NCBI RefSeq assembly: GCF_904849725.1
Contig: NC_058521.1
Span: forward strand, 342,100,638 to 342,164,637
Length of the DNA: 64,000 bases
Reading direction: 5' to 3'
DNA from: Hordeum vulgare subsp. vulgare
Taxonomy: Eukaryota > Streptophyta > Magnoliopsida > Poales > Poaceae
Positions 23,854 to 34,907 of this stretch are shown here, piece after piece. The first letter of the stretch is position 1; each line of letters starts with the position of its first letter. The notes under the pieces are model-generated. The model was not told where the DNA came from. It saw only the letters and a program-made list of their open reading frames with translations, and made no database searches. A program made the translations under genes and the position numbers.

Positions 23854-24649
23854 TTATTCACACAATGAAGCTACTATCTCATAGTCAAGTCCATACTTAG
23901 CGCTAAAGTCACAAAAAGTATTTGTTTCAACAAAGGATTTAACGCAATCAAACTTGAAATTCATACCTGACTCCTTACCTTCTTCAAGCTCCCAATCTTC
24001 AGAGTTGCTTTTAATTCTCTCCAATAAATTCCATTTGAAGTCAATATCTCTCTTCATAAAAGAACCGGTACAAGAAGTGTCAAGCATGGTGCGATCATCA
24101 TGAGAAAGCCGAGCATGGAAGTTCTGAATGAAAATTTCTCTCGAGAGCTCATGATTGGGGCATGAATATAACATTGATTTAAGCCTCCCCAAGCTTGAGC
24201 GATGCTTTCTCTGTCACGAGGCCAAAAAATATAAATATAATTCCGATCACGATGTACTAAATGCATAGGATAAAACTCTTGATGAAATTCCAATTTCAAC
24301 CGATTGTAGTCCCATGATCCAGTATCATCACATATCCTATACCATGTCAACGCCTTATCCTTCAAAGATAAAGGAAATACCTTCTTCTTGACCTCATCCT
24401 CGGGCAAACCTGCAACTTAGATAAACCACAAACTTCATCTACATAGATTAGATGCAAGTCTGGATGTGATGTTCCATCTCCTCTAAAAGGATTAGCCAGC
24501 AGTTTCTCAAGCATACCCGAAGGAAATTCAAAGAAAATATTTTCGGTAGGTGCAGAAGGTTGAGGAGCAACTATTTGTGCTTCCGTTCGAGGTGAAGATA
24601 CCCCGAACAAGCCCCTCAAAGGATTAGTTTCCATAGTGACAAGTGACAA
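23854..24649 (-). pseudogene. E4 gag (capsid region)
   Basis: Three overlapping minus-strand frames (24649-24362, 24407-24054, 24192-23854) together cover a retrotransposon gag. The first begins METNPLRGLFG and has FEFPSGMLEKLLANPF. The second contains KALTWYRICDDTGSW, the core motif of the Retrotrans_gag family. The third continues to the protease. Two frameshifts separate them. No zinc knuckle is seen, which is common in Athila gag. It would form the particle shell. Confidence 0.82.
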
Positions 24650-24724
24650 TAAATTTCAGCACACTATATGAATGTTTCCTTACCAATTTCCACTTACCAA
24701 ATGACAAGTGACAATAAATTTCAC

Positions 24725-24743
24725 TCCCTGGCAACAGCGCCAG
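24725..24743 (-). other. E4 primer binding site (tRNA-Asp type)
   Basis: On the minus strand it reads CTGGCGCTGTTGCCAGGGA, close to the tRNA-Asp complement, about 10 bases after the LTR end at 24754. Confidence 0.82.
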
Positions 24744-24753
24744 AAAAGAGTCT

Positions 24754-26277
24754 TGATGACCCACAAGTATAGGGGATCTAACGTAGTCCTTTCAATAAGT
24801 AAGAGTGTCGAACCCAAAGAGGAGCAGAAGGATCTGACAAGTGGTTTTCAGCAAGGTAATATCTGCAAGCACTGAATTTATCGGTAACAAGTAGTTGTGT
24901 GGTGAGATGATCCGCAGCAAGTAGCAAGTAACAAAAGTAACGACGGTGCAGAAAAGTGTCCCAATCCCTTTTGTAGCAAGGGACAAGCCTGGACAAAGTC
25001 TTATAGTCGGAAAAACGCTCCCGAGGACACACGGGAATTTCTGTCATGCTAGTTTTCATCATGTTCATATGACTCGCGTTCGTTACTTTGATAGTTTGAT
25101 ATGTGGGTGGACCGGCGCTTGGGTACTGCCCTTACTTGGACAAGCATCCCACTTATGATTAACCCCTCTCGCAAGCATCCGCAACTACGAAAGAATAATT
25201 AAGAGAAAGTCTAACCATAGCATTAAACTAGTGGATCCAAATCAGCCCCTTACGAAGCAACGCATAAACTAGGGTTTAAGCTTCTATCACTCTAGAAACC
25301 CATCATCTACTTACTACTACCCAATGCCTTCCTCTAGGCCCAAAAAATGGTGAAGTGTTATGTAGTCGACATTCACATAACACCACTAGAGGAAAAACAA
25401 CATACAACACATCAAAATATCGAACGAATACCAAATTCACATGACTACTATTAGCATGACTTATCCCATGTTCTCAGGAACAAAAGTAACTACTCACAAA
25501 GCATAATCATATTCATGTCGAGAGAGTTAATGAGTAGCATCAAGGATCTGAACATAAACTCTTCCACCAAGTAATCCAACTAGCATCAACTACAAAGACT
25601 AATTAACACTACTAGCAACCTTACAAGTACCAATCGGAGTCACGAGACGGAGATTGGTTACAAAAGATGAACTAGGGTTTGGAGATGAGATGGTGCTAAT
25701 GAAGATGTTGATGGTGCTGAGTCCCCTCCGATGAGAGGAGTGTTGGTGATGACGATGGAGACGATTTCCCCCTCCGGGAGGGAAGTTTCTCCGGCAGGAT
25801 CGTCCTGTCGGAGCTCTAGATTGGTTCTGCTCAAGTTCCGCCTCGTGGCGGCAGCGAATCCTCCGAAAGGCCTTCTCCTGATTTTTTTCCGGACGAAACC
25901 CTTCTTGTAGAAAAAGGGGGGAGCCAGAGGGCCAGCTGGGTGCCCACAAGCCCCTAGGCGTGGCCAGGGAGGGTGGCCACGCCTAGCAGGCTTGTGGCCA
26001 CCTGCTGGCACCCCTCTGGCACTTCTTCGGCCTAGTATTTTTTGTAAATCCCGAAAAAAATCCTCGTTGATTTTTACGGCGTTTGGAGTTGGGCAGAATA
26101 GGTATCTCAAACTTGCTCCATTTTCAGGCCAGAATTCCAGCTGCCGGCATTCTCCCTCTTCATGTAAACCTTGCAAAATAAGAGAGAAAAGGCATAAGTA
26201 TTGTACCGTGAAGTGAAATAACATACCAAAAAGCGATAAATATCAACGTGAAAACATGGTGCAATATGGACGTATCA
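24754..26277 (-). repeat. E4 5' LTR
   Basis: This 1524-bp LTR begins TGATACGTCC at 26277 and ends GGGTCATCA at 24754 on the minus strand. The inverted repeat CCACAAGCC...GGCTTGTGG is at 25944-25997. Confidence 0.93.
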
Positions 26278-26304
26278 CTCGTCAGTTGGTCAAGCTCGAC
26301 AAAG

Positions 26305-27845
26305 TGCTACTTATAAATTGCGTTAGAATTTTCCCCGAAGAGGTGGGAAATGAAACACGGCAGCGATAAGTATTTCCTTCAATGAGAACCAATTTTATCA
26401 AACCAAAAGTAGAATCATGCAAACCTCCTTTAGTAGCACCTACACACAGAACCAAAACTTGGACCCAACAAGGGCAAGAGGGTTGTCAAGCCCCTTGAAC
26501 TCGTTACTTGCAAGGATTAAGTACTGGTAGATAGATAATAGAAATAAAAAAATAATAGTAAATAAATTGTAGCAAAGTATTTTTGGAGTTTTAGTAAATA
26601 TGTTTAAGTAGACTCGAGCCAATGTTTTTGCTAGAGGCTTCTCTCTCTAACATAGCATACAATGTGAAACAAAATATTGTTGGCCAATTGACAGAATAGC
26701 ACAGAGTTATGACATGTTATTCACGGCAATGATCATGTATATAGTCATCACGTCCATAAACAAGTAGACTGACTCCTCCCTGCATCTATTACTGTTACTC
26801 CATTCATCGACCACTATCGAGCATGCATCTAGAATATTAAGTATGAAATAGAGTAATACTTGGAGCAAGGTAACATGATGTAGAAAAAGTAAGACAAGCA
26901 ATATGTTCAGACCCCGTCGTTATATCCATAATGGCACCAATAAATTATGTGGCATGTCTCTTTTTGTCACTTGGATAGACCAACAGAGGATTCAACCCAT
27001 CACGAAACACCATTCCCAATGAAGATAAATCAATCTAGTTGGCAAACCAAACCGATAGATTAGAGAGAAACAAGAAGCTATAACAATCTTGCATAAAAGA
27101 ATTTAAAGAGGACTCAATTAATATTCATGAATAATCTGATCATGAACCCATTCATCAGATCCCAACAAACACACCAAAAAAAGAGGATTACATTGGATAG
27201 ATCAGCGCGTGAATTGTGGTGAACTTTGTATTGAAGATCAAAGAAAGAGAAGAAGCCATCTAGGTACTTTTATGACCCCTTCGGTTTGTGGTGGACTACT
27301 CATAGATCATCATGGAGGCTACAAGGTTGATGCAGATAACCTCCGTGATCAATTCTCCATTTGATAGGGCAGTGAAAAAGGTCTTCAGATGGCCTCCTGT
27401 CGGAACAAAAACTTGGGGTGGCAGTAAAAGTGTTTCGGGTGAATCTGTGTTGATCACCCGATTATAGCAAATTTATGGAGGTGTAATTATGCTAGATGGA
27501 GCCACGAGGGGCCAACAAGGCATGAGGGTGCACCTACCCCCATAAGCTCGCCCTATTGCCATGCCACCTCCTCATGTGTATTATGGTTTCCTTCCGAAGG
27601 TTCCAGCTCCTCTTCTGTCCAGACAAAAATCATCAAAAAATTTCGTAGCGTTTGGACTTCGTGTGGTACTCATTTCCCGGAAAACCAAAAATAAGGAAAA
27701 AAACAAGTGGCACTTGGCACTAGGTTAATTAGTTAGTTCCCAAAAATGATATAAAATAGCACACAATTGCATATAAATCATCTAAGATTAATAATATAAT
27801 AGCATTGAACAATAAAAAAAGTATCGGTATGTTGGAGATGTATCA
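26305..27845 (-). repeat. E5 LTR (Athila-like, minus strand)
   Basis: Begins TGATACATCTCC at 27845 and ends AGTAGCA at 26305 on the minus strand, about 1541 bp. A PPT (ATTAAGCTTGTGGATGT) lies directly to its right, so it is the 3' LTR of a minus-strand element. It is related to but distinct from the E1 and E2 LTRs. The five bases outside it are CAAAG (26300-26304); no second copy was found because the 5' end of E5 is missing. Confidence 0.82.
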
Positions 27846-29005
27846 ACATCCACAAGCTTAATTCCTGCTCGTCCTCGTGTAGGTAAATGATAAAATATAA
27901 TTTTGATGTGACATGCTACCCAACATGTAATCCCTTTTAGGTATGATCTTGGGAAACGATGAACTAATTGATATCAACATAATAATATCCATAAACATAG
28001 AAATCAAATTATTCACATTTGAAATATACAATCCTTAAAGAATGTTATTCCCCACTCATTGTATCATATTAGCATGGCATCACACCGTCTTCGCAGCATC
28101 CTATAAATCATGAGCACCTCAGTGTCAAGTCAGCGATTGGATCGTACTTCTAACACGCTTCAACATTCCCAACCTCACTCAATACATGAGCGTGAACCAT
28201 GGATATGGCATATATTGGTGGAATAGAATATGGTTGTAGAGATCAAAAGGAGTCAGATTGGAAAGAAAGTCTTGCATCAACTAGGCGGACCAATGGGCTA
28301 TGGAGATGTCCGTCAATCAATATCAATGCGAGGAGTAGGGATTGCCATGAAAGAGATGCACTAGAGCTATAAGTGCATGAAAGATCAACGGAAGCTAAGT
28401 GGGTGTGCATCCAACTTGCTTGCTCATGAAGATCTTGGGCATTTCAGTAAGCCCGTCATTGGAATATACAAGCCAAGTTCTATAACAACATATTTCCACT
28501 AGCATATGAAAAATGACAACTCAGGAGACTCTCTATATCAAGAACATGGTGCTCAGACAAAGCACAAGTGTGGAAAAAGGTAGTAGCACTGCCCCTTCTC
28601 TATTTTCTCTCATTTTCATTTTTCCTTTTTATTTTTCTCCCTTTAATTTATTTTTTTGCTTTTTGCTTTTTTCTTTTTCTCCTTTTCTCTTTCTCTTTTT
28701 TCTTTTATTATTCCTCCAGACTCTCATCCTGGCTTGTGGGGAAATGATAGTCTCCATCATCATTTCTTCACTGGAAAAGTCCCTAATAATGATGATCATC
28801 GCACTTTTATTCACTTACAACTCGATATGAAAAACTACTGCACAAGATGACTCTATATGAATTCCTCTAGAAGTGTAATAGGAGGTGCAATGATCTAGCA
28901 TAATATGTAGGTAATGATGAACGACGACTGAGCCACAAATACTATGTCAGCTACATTATCATGCAAAGCAATATATTATTTCCTATGGAAATATTTCAAA
29001 AGCTT
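27846..29005 (-). mobile_element. E5 internal region, truncated
   Basis: No supportable gene. The region matches the 3' untranslated part of E2 (about 4940-6020) and E12, including the CTCGTCCTCGTGTAGG block next to the PPT and the pyrimidine-rich run at 28600-28720. Similarity stops at about 29005, where the element has been lost or replaced. No 5' LTR, PBS or coding part remains. Confidence 0.7.
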
Positions 29006-29783
29006 GAAATAGGTAGAAAGGGTTTTGAGGGGTTTTGTCCAATAATTTGAACATGACCACGTGTTGAAACTCTTATATATGGAAAATATATGTTCACTTA
29101 GTTTCCCTAAATTTTCTCAAATATTTTGAAAGCATAAAATTAATTTTTCCCTATAAAATACCATTTCTGGCCTTAGAAAAAAGGAATTTAAATAAAATAG
29201 GAGAATAACTTTTAAAATAGTATTTTGTGGTTTTGGGAAGTATTTTTGATAATAGGATCCAAACAAATCTTTGGGGCAAACCATCTACCCTAATTTGAGG
29301 ACTTGCAATACAAATCTCAATTCACGGGTTTTAAAAACATAAATTAAAGAAAATATTTATGGTCTAAATAATATTTTACAAAATTAGTTTTGAGTCATAT
29401 ACACATTGCATGATCATCGGCAAGGATTTGGAGCAAGAAGATGAGTTTTGAGAGAAGGGAGAAGTTTTGTGAATAAAAACCCAAATAGGCAAATAAGCAT
29501 ATAGCAACCAATTCAATCATAACAAGCACACAATTAGGTTTAATTGGTTATAAATTTTATAAAATTATAGTGTGTAAAAGTGGTACAAACACAATGTGTG
29601 ACAATGTACCATGGGAAAAGTCAAGGCAAAACGATGAGGTCGATACAGATTGGAGTCCTAAATGCCAACTCTACTTTTGGAAACTATGATCCTTCTTGTG
29701 AGATGCCTTAGTTTCCAAAAGGGAGGCCATCACAAATTCCGCGTGACATTACCAATTGTTTCACATCATGCAGGGTGATACTA
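29006..29783. other. Unassigned AT-rich stretch left of E6
   Basis: I recognise no gene or known element. A block at about 29640-29760 is similar, in direct orientation, to 34795-34905 on the other side of E6. The last five bases (29779-29783, GATAC) are the E6 target duplication. Confidence 0.4.
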
Positions 29784-29944
29784 TCGGTGCACTGAAGACT
29801 TGGGTCTCCTGTGCCCCAGACTTGTGCACGGGCACCGGCAACCCTTTGATGACAAGGCACGACGAAGGCTGGCAGGAAGACTAACCTCCAAATTCACCAA
29901 GGACACACCCCTAAAAGGGTGTGAGGAATAAGCCCGAGCTCCAA

Positions 29945-30175
29945 GTCCCCAGCAAGCCCCTCTTGCCTGGAAGACATCCAAGGCCCTGACAAGCCTTTCT
30001 TGCCGGGAAGACATCCAACGCCCCAGCAAGCCTTCCTGGTTGGGAAAATCATTCAAGGCCCCGACAAGTCCTCCTTGCCAGGAAGATAGACAAGGCCCGG
30101 GCAAGCTTTCCTTGTTGGGAAGATAGACAAGGCACCGACAAGATTTCCTTGCCGGGAAGGTAGACTAGGCGACTG
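29945..30175 (+). repeat. Tandem repeat inside the E6 LTR, about six 36-bp units
   Basis: The word CTTGCCGGGAAGA with its CAAGGCCCCGGCAAGC-like lead-in recurs at about 29966, 30000, 30037, 30074, 30111 and 30148. The same array recurs in the 3' LTR at about 33465-33680, so it was present at insertion. Confidence 0.75.
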
Positions 30176-30447
30176 GCGAGGACACCAGCCCGACAAGCCC
30201 CATTCTCCGCCAGGTGTCCCCTCCTGCCATAGTGCCACCGACTACCATAGCGCCAGCATCCCTCATGCGCCAACACAACACCCAGGTGTCAAAACACCTG
30301 GGTATGTGTCGATACCATCCTGATGCGGGTCAGGAGACTGGCAAGGAATTTACTACCCCTGACACCGCAGTAGGTAGAGAGCGGTAAACCTTGTTCACTG
30401 TGCAGATCGTGAACGCTCTGTTGAGCACCGTTGTTGACCCCTTTGCC

Positions 30448-30454
30448 TATAAAA
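30448..30454 (+). promoter_or_regulatory. TATA box of the E6 LTR promoter
   Basis: TATAAAA within GCCTATAAAAGGAGGC. The second LTR has the same box at 33970-33976. A transcript would start about 30 bases downstream. This is a motif call only. Confidence 0.6.
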
Positions 30455-30718
30455 GGAGGCGCAAGGCTCAGATCTAAGGGGTTCAACACTTCGGGCATTG
30501 GCCAACAGGGAATCACTGTAGCAAGTAATCCTACAGTAAGCACCTAATACAACAAACAAAGCAGGAGTAGGGCTTTACGCACTAAGCGGTCCAAACCTGG
30601 GTAATAAATGTTCCCGATGTTGATCGCTAGCTCTGCTCTTGGCTCCACCCCTCTCCCCGCTGAACGACCAAGGGATCCTTGGAGGTCCCCTGGTCGGCGC
30701 CATTTCCCGCGACATCTT

Positions 30719-30737
30719 TGGCGCGCCAGGTAGGGGG
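30719..30737 (+). other. E6 primer binding site
   Basis: TGGCGCGCCAGGTAGGGGG starts four bases after the LTR end. This PBS type is common in cereal Tat-lineage and non-autonomous Gypsy elements. I did not assign the tRNA. Confidence 0.65.
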
Positions 30738-32151
30738 ATGTGTGCATTAGCGCTAATCTGAGCAAGTGCGACAGATTTTTAGGAGTTGAGCGCCCCGCTG
30801 CAGTTCCCCGAAGCGGGACACAACGATGGTTGCTCCACTCTGCTATGGCCTCCTAGCGCATGCACGGGCGCGCTACTGCGCTAGCGTAGGCCAAGGAAGC
30901 GGAGACCCCAAGTTCAACGCCATCAGGCTAATGCGTCGCTCCAGGACAGTACGTTGTTGTCGAGGGTGTTCCTAGGGTCTTCGGCAAGGCCCCCGATGCA
31001 TACTCCGGCGGACGCACCTCTGCGGAGTGATGCATAGCCATCAAGGATGCGCCAACAGGTCAAGAAGCCCCGGCACGCACTCCATCAACAACGTTTTCTC
31101 CCCTAGAAGTGTCGCGTCGCCGCCAAAGATGCGCTCGGGGGCTCTGCCAGTAGGGCCTGGCCAAAAAGACAAAAAGGAGTTACACCCCGGCAAACCCCTT
31201 TCCCACGCGATGGTCAAATAATACCGGCAAAAAACCTTGACTGCAAGGAGGTTGCCGAGGGGGTGTAACATCCGTCTTGACGGGGATCTGAGGCCCCGCC
31301 AAAAGATTCAGACGTCGCACAAAGAAGTGTCGCGGCACGACAGATTAGTGACAAAAACTCTAGATGAGATTTTTGAGTAGATAGGTTGTTTCCCTTATAG
31401 GAATCCCAATTTTTGTTTGAGAAACATGCGTGCAGAAGGAACCTTGCTAGGATCAGTGCACCTTGGTTCTGCTTCGAACTCGTTCAATGACCTGATCAGC
31501 CACAGTGCGCCTTCACACTATTTCAAACTTGCTCAACAAACCAAGCGGCTACGCATCACCTTATTTCGCCTCGAGCCGCGCTCGACAATTTAACGGTTGC
31601 ACTGAGTGCGGCAATGAGTCTTGTCGATAATGACCCCTCCGAGGAACTGCTAAGGATCTGTTCCTCAAAGGACTAGCGGCAGGACGAGTCAAGCCGGCAA
31701 GCTTCCAAAAAAACACAAGGGGTGTATCATACAAAAAGAAGGATCAGATAAAAGGGAAACAATATTTCATTCATTTGTTTGAGGCAAACTCAGACATATT
31801 ACATGATGATTTTTACTACTCTAACCTATGATAGTGTCTTTGGCGAGGGACAATGCTTGCCGGACAGAAGTTCAAGAAGACAAAAAGTGGCGAGGCCCCC
31901 GGTGCAACCCAGGCTGGCTCCTCCTAGACCAGCACTACGCATAGGAAAATGGGGCCGGAGGACAGAGCGACCGGAAGGGATGAAGAAGCCGGAACCCACG
32001 AGCGCGCCTCCTCCTAAAAGACGAGGTGTCGATGCCGGCTCCAGCAAGAAAACCCCGTCGGGCGGGGGAAAGGCGTGAGGTGGCCCTAGTGGTGCGGTCG
32101 GCAGTCAGTTAGAGCTTCGCGTGTCGCGCTCTGGCTTGACACCCCGAGATC
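30738..32151 (+). other. E6 interior, left part
   Basis: No intact gene. GC-rich sequence with short broken plus-strand frames that may be a gag leader remnant (30780-31270). Next comes a stretch near 31270-31770 without recognisable content, and a GC-rich part near 31850-32150. Confidence 0.45.
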
Positions 32152-32795
32152 CTAACCCACCGCGAGCGTCGCCACCACCACTGCCTCCTCGTCGCTATCG
32201 CTCAAGGAGGGACAATCGGTGCCACTCGAGCTCTCTTCGCAACAGCCAAGACATACACCTGAGCGCCCATAGAACTTGGCGGATAGCATATCATCCTCCA
32301 CCAGCTTGAAGCGGAGGACATGCGCATCCTCGAGACTGTAGGCGCGGGCGAACGCCTTCCAGCCACTCCCGAGCAACATGGAGCGGCGTTTCGCGTACTC
32401 CACGTTTACCTGCATGGCACAGTGAGATCAGTCGTACGTCGGCAGCCACAAGACACGAGGCTTGACGGCTTCCATTGCCCCGCCGAAGGGGCGAGGGAGG
32501 TGCATATGGCCGCGAAGCACGCCGCGCCGCTCCACAATGAACTCCAGCGCCGTCCCATCCGAGTGCCCACCGCATGAAGGAGAAAGTGACACTGGGGACA
32601 AGGTGGGAGTGTTGGAGTGGCATCCCGCCCTCCTCGGCCACGGCCTTCGCGACGACCGCGGCCCCTCGCCGCTCCGCCACCTCGGGCGCTCGGGCCGTCC
32701 TCCGCGGTTGCAGGTCCTGAAGCTGTGGCATGATCCGAATGGGATCCTCTCGCCGCTCTGGCGGCTGATGGCGGCCGCCCTCGCCCCCTAACCAT
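32152..32795 (-). pseudogene. Captured B3-domain transcription factor gene fragment, antisense in E6
   Basis: On the minus strand a likely start ATG at 32795 opens a protein beginning MVRGRGRPPSAARAARG, with an Arg/Gly-rich N-terminus and CPQCHFLLHAVGTRMG. A frameshift follows. The frame 32415-32152 then encodes GSGWKAFARAYSLEDAHV and LRFKLVEDD...KFYGRSG, which match the second half of the plant B3 DNA-binding domain, followed by an acidic serine-rich tail. A TGA lies in frame just before 32415. B3 proteins bind DNA in the nucleus and regulate development. Here the gene is broken, lacks the first B3 strands in a readable frame, and lies antisense to the element. It is most likely a fragment captured by the retrotransposon. 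Confidence 0.7.
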
Positions 32796-33300
32796 GATTA
32801 GGGGCAAGCGCCGCCTGAAGCTAAAGAAGATACTGCAGAAAGGGTTGGGGCTGCTGTGCGTTTCAGGAGTTGGATGGATGTGCAAAACCCCCTCGCAAAC
32901 CCCCTAATTTATAGGGTGAGGCGCGGGGGCTAGCCCTCCTCACTCCAGAAACTGCCACGCCTCTTGCCCAATCACCCATGATCACGGGCGAATAGGGAGC
33001 TGCCCTGCTGCACCAATGCATGCAGGGGCGGGCCCTGCAATCGCTGCAACTTTTAAGGCCACAATCACCACTTTCCCGACCGTTACTTCGCATGCCTCGC
33101 GCGTGGCGGAAGAGTTTCGGGAGGGGGGATGGCCACTGTGCGCACGCCTCTCCACTTTGTGCGTCCGATGCGAGACATGGGGAAAGACCACAGCCAACGG
33201 CTCCAAACCGCAAGATACCTTGTCACGGAGGCCAGTGCATCACTTTAGGCCTGGCCCAACGACGCCTCTCATGAGTTTATGGCCTAGGCCCGGGGGCTCC
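32796..33300 (+). other. E6 interior, right part, with polypurine tract
   Basis: GC-rich, no convincing protein. It may hold the 5' flank of the captured B3 gene. It ends in the PPT-like GGCCTAGGCCCGGGGGCTCC (about 33281-33300), directly before the 3' LTR. Confidence 0.5.
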
Positions 33301-34232
33301 TGTCTATGCACTGAAGACTGGGGTCTCCTGTGCCCCAGACTTGTGCACGGGCGCCGGCAACCCCTTTGACAACAAGGTTTGACGAAGGCTGGCAGGAAGA
33401 CTAACCTCCAAATTCACCAAGGACACACCCCTCCAAAGGAGTGAGTAGTAAGCCCGAGCTCCAAGGCCCCTGCAAGCCCCTCTTGCCGGGAAGACATCCA
33501 AGGCCCCGGCAATCCCTTCTTGTCGGGAAGACGTCCAACGCCCCAGCAAGCCTTCCATGCTGGGAAAAGCCTTCAAGGCCCCAGCAAGTACTCCTTGCCG
33601 AGAAGATAGACAAGTCCCTAACAAGCTATCCTTGCCGGGAAGATAGACAAGGCCCCGACTGGCTTTCCGTACCGGGAAGGTAGACTAGGCCACTAGCGCG
33701 GACACCAGCCCAACAAGCCCCATTCGCTGCCAGGTGTCCCCTCCTGTCACAGTGCCACAGACTACCATAGCGCCAGTGCATCCCTCATGTGCCAGCACAA
33801 CACCCAGGTGTCAAAACACCTGGGTACGTGTTGATACCATCCTGATGCCGGTCAGGAGACTGGCAAGGCACTTACTGCCCCTGACACCGCGGAAGGTAGA
33901 GAATGTTGAACCCTGTTCACTGCGCAGATCGTGAACCCTTTCTTGAGCACTGTTGGTGACCCCTTTGCCTATAAAAGGAGGCCCAACGCTCAGTTCTTAG
34001 GGGTTAGACACTTCGGGTATTGGCCATAAGGCAATCACTGTAGCAAGTAGTCCTACAGTAAGCACCTAATACAACAAACAAAGCAGGAGTAGGGTTTTAC
34101 GCACTAAGCGGCCCGAACCTGGGTAAAAACGTTCACGGTGCTGATCGCTAGCTCTGCTCTTGGCGCCAACCCTCTCCCCGTTCAACGATCAAGGGATCCT
34201 TGGAGGTTCCGATAGGTGTCATTTCCCCGACA
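33301..34232 (+). repeat. E6 3' LTR
   Basis: It begins TGTCTATGCACTGAAG and ends TTTCCCCGACA, followed by the TSD GATAC. It aligns with 29784-30714 over its length. Confidence 0.92.
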
Positions 34233-34907
34233 GATACCCATTTTCATGATTTTCGAAATACATTTGCATTTCCTCCAATTAAATTACTAATAAGCCATAC
34301 GTTGGTGATAGAATGTCTTAAACTTAGCAAACGAGTCATGAAATGTAACGAAAAATCAATAGAGTGGTTAAAATGTGATTGTGTGCCGATTAAAATAATT
34401 CAAGACAAAATGATGAAATAACGTGTTCACTTGAAATGAAAATATGATTTTTGTGCATAAACAGATAGTACATGGTTCATTCATCAAATCCACGTGCTTC
34501 CCAAACTATGGCCAATGACACGTAATGCGCACAAAGTGAGTCGTCCGTTCTGATTGGTTAAAACGCAAACCATACGGACCATACGACTGCACCAAGATCG
34601 AACAACAGTCCGTATCCCTCTCGTCAACACACGTAGTTGCGGTTGGGATTTGATTTATATTCTCTAAATGCCCCATAAATACTAAAATGACATAAGTAGA
34701 GCAAACAAGCCCAAAAATCCACCAGAAAATCAAACCTGGCGTATGGTGATGATTGCCTACAATGGGTAAAAAAAGGAGGAGATGTGATGAAGACACCATC
34801 GATTGGAGTTTGATTTTCCAATTCTACCTTTGAAACTATGATCCTTATACTGAGATGCTATGGTTGCCAAGGAGCGATAGGAAAACCCACAATTATAGGG
34901 AATCATT
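34233..34907. other. Unassigned stretch right of E6
   Basis: No gene or known element is recognised. The right part (34795-34905) repeats the block at 29640-29760. It is bounded by E7 at 34908. Confidence 0.4.

Larger units (their letters stand above)
17623..26277 (-). mobile_element. E4: nearly full-length Athila-lineage Gypsy retrotransposon
   Basis: This 8655-bp minus-strand element has LTRs at 17623-19145 and 24754-26277 and a perfect 5-bp TSD CTCGT (17618-17622 and 26278-26282). The order in element direction is 5' LTR, PBS (24743-24725), gag, protease, RT, RNase H, integrase, an extra ORF in the env position, PPT and 3' LTR. All domains are recognisable but the frame is broken by stops and frameshifts. 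The LTRs differ by several percent in the part I compared by eye, so it is not a very recent insertion. It interrupts G1. Confidence 0.93.
29784..30714 (+). repeat. E6 5' LTR
   Basis: The start TATCGGTGCACTGAAG is a decayed TG (the 3' copy has TGTCTATGCACTGAAG) and the end is GCGACA. It contains a promoter TATA box, and a tandem repeat at about 29945-30175. Confidence 0.92.
29784..34232 (+). mobile_element. E6: non-autonomous LTR retrotransposon carrying a captured B3 gene fragment
   Basis: LTRs lie at 29784-30714 (931 bp) and 33301-34232 (932 bp), with a perfect 5-bp TSD GATAC (29779-29783 and 34233-34237). A PBS follows the left LTR (30719-30737), and a PPT-like AGGCCCGGGGGCTCC abuts the right LTR, so the element is on the plus strand. 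The 2.6-kb interior has no gag, protease, RT or integrase. It holds a degenerate leader and, antisense, part of a B3-domain gene. Its PBS and GC-rich LTRs resemble Tat-lineage relatives that could supply proteins in trans. Confidence 0.92.

Noticed and set aside
29945..30175. CRISPR-like spaced repeats
   Set aside because: Units are adjacent and imperfect, without unique spacers, and lie in a plant LTR.
33304..33624. Repetitive minus-strand frame in the E6 LTR (also 29781-30104)
   Set aside because: Open only because the 36-bp tandem units lack stops in that register; it occurs in both LTRs.
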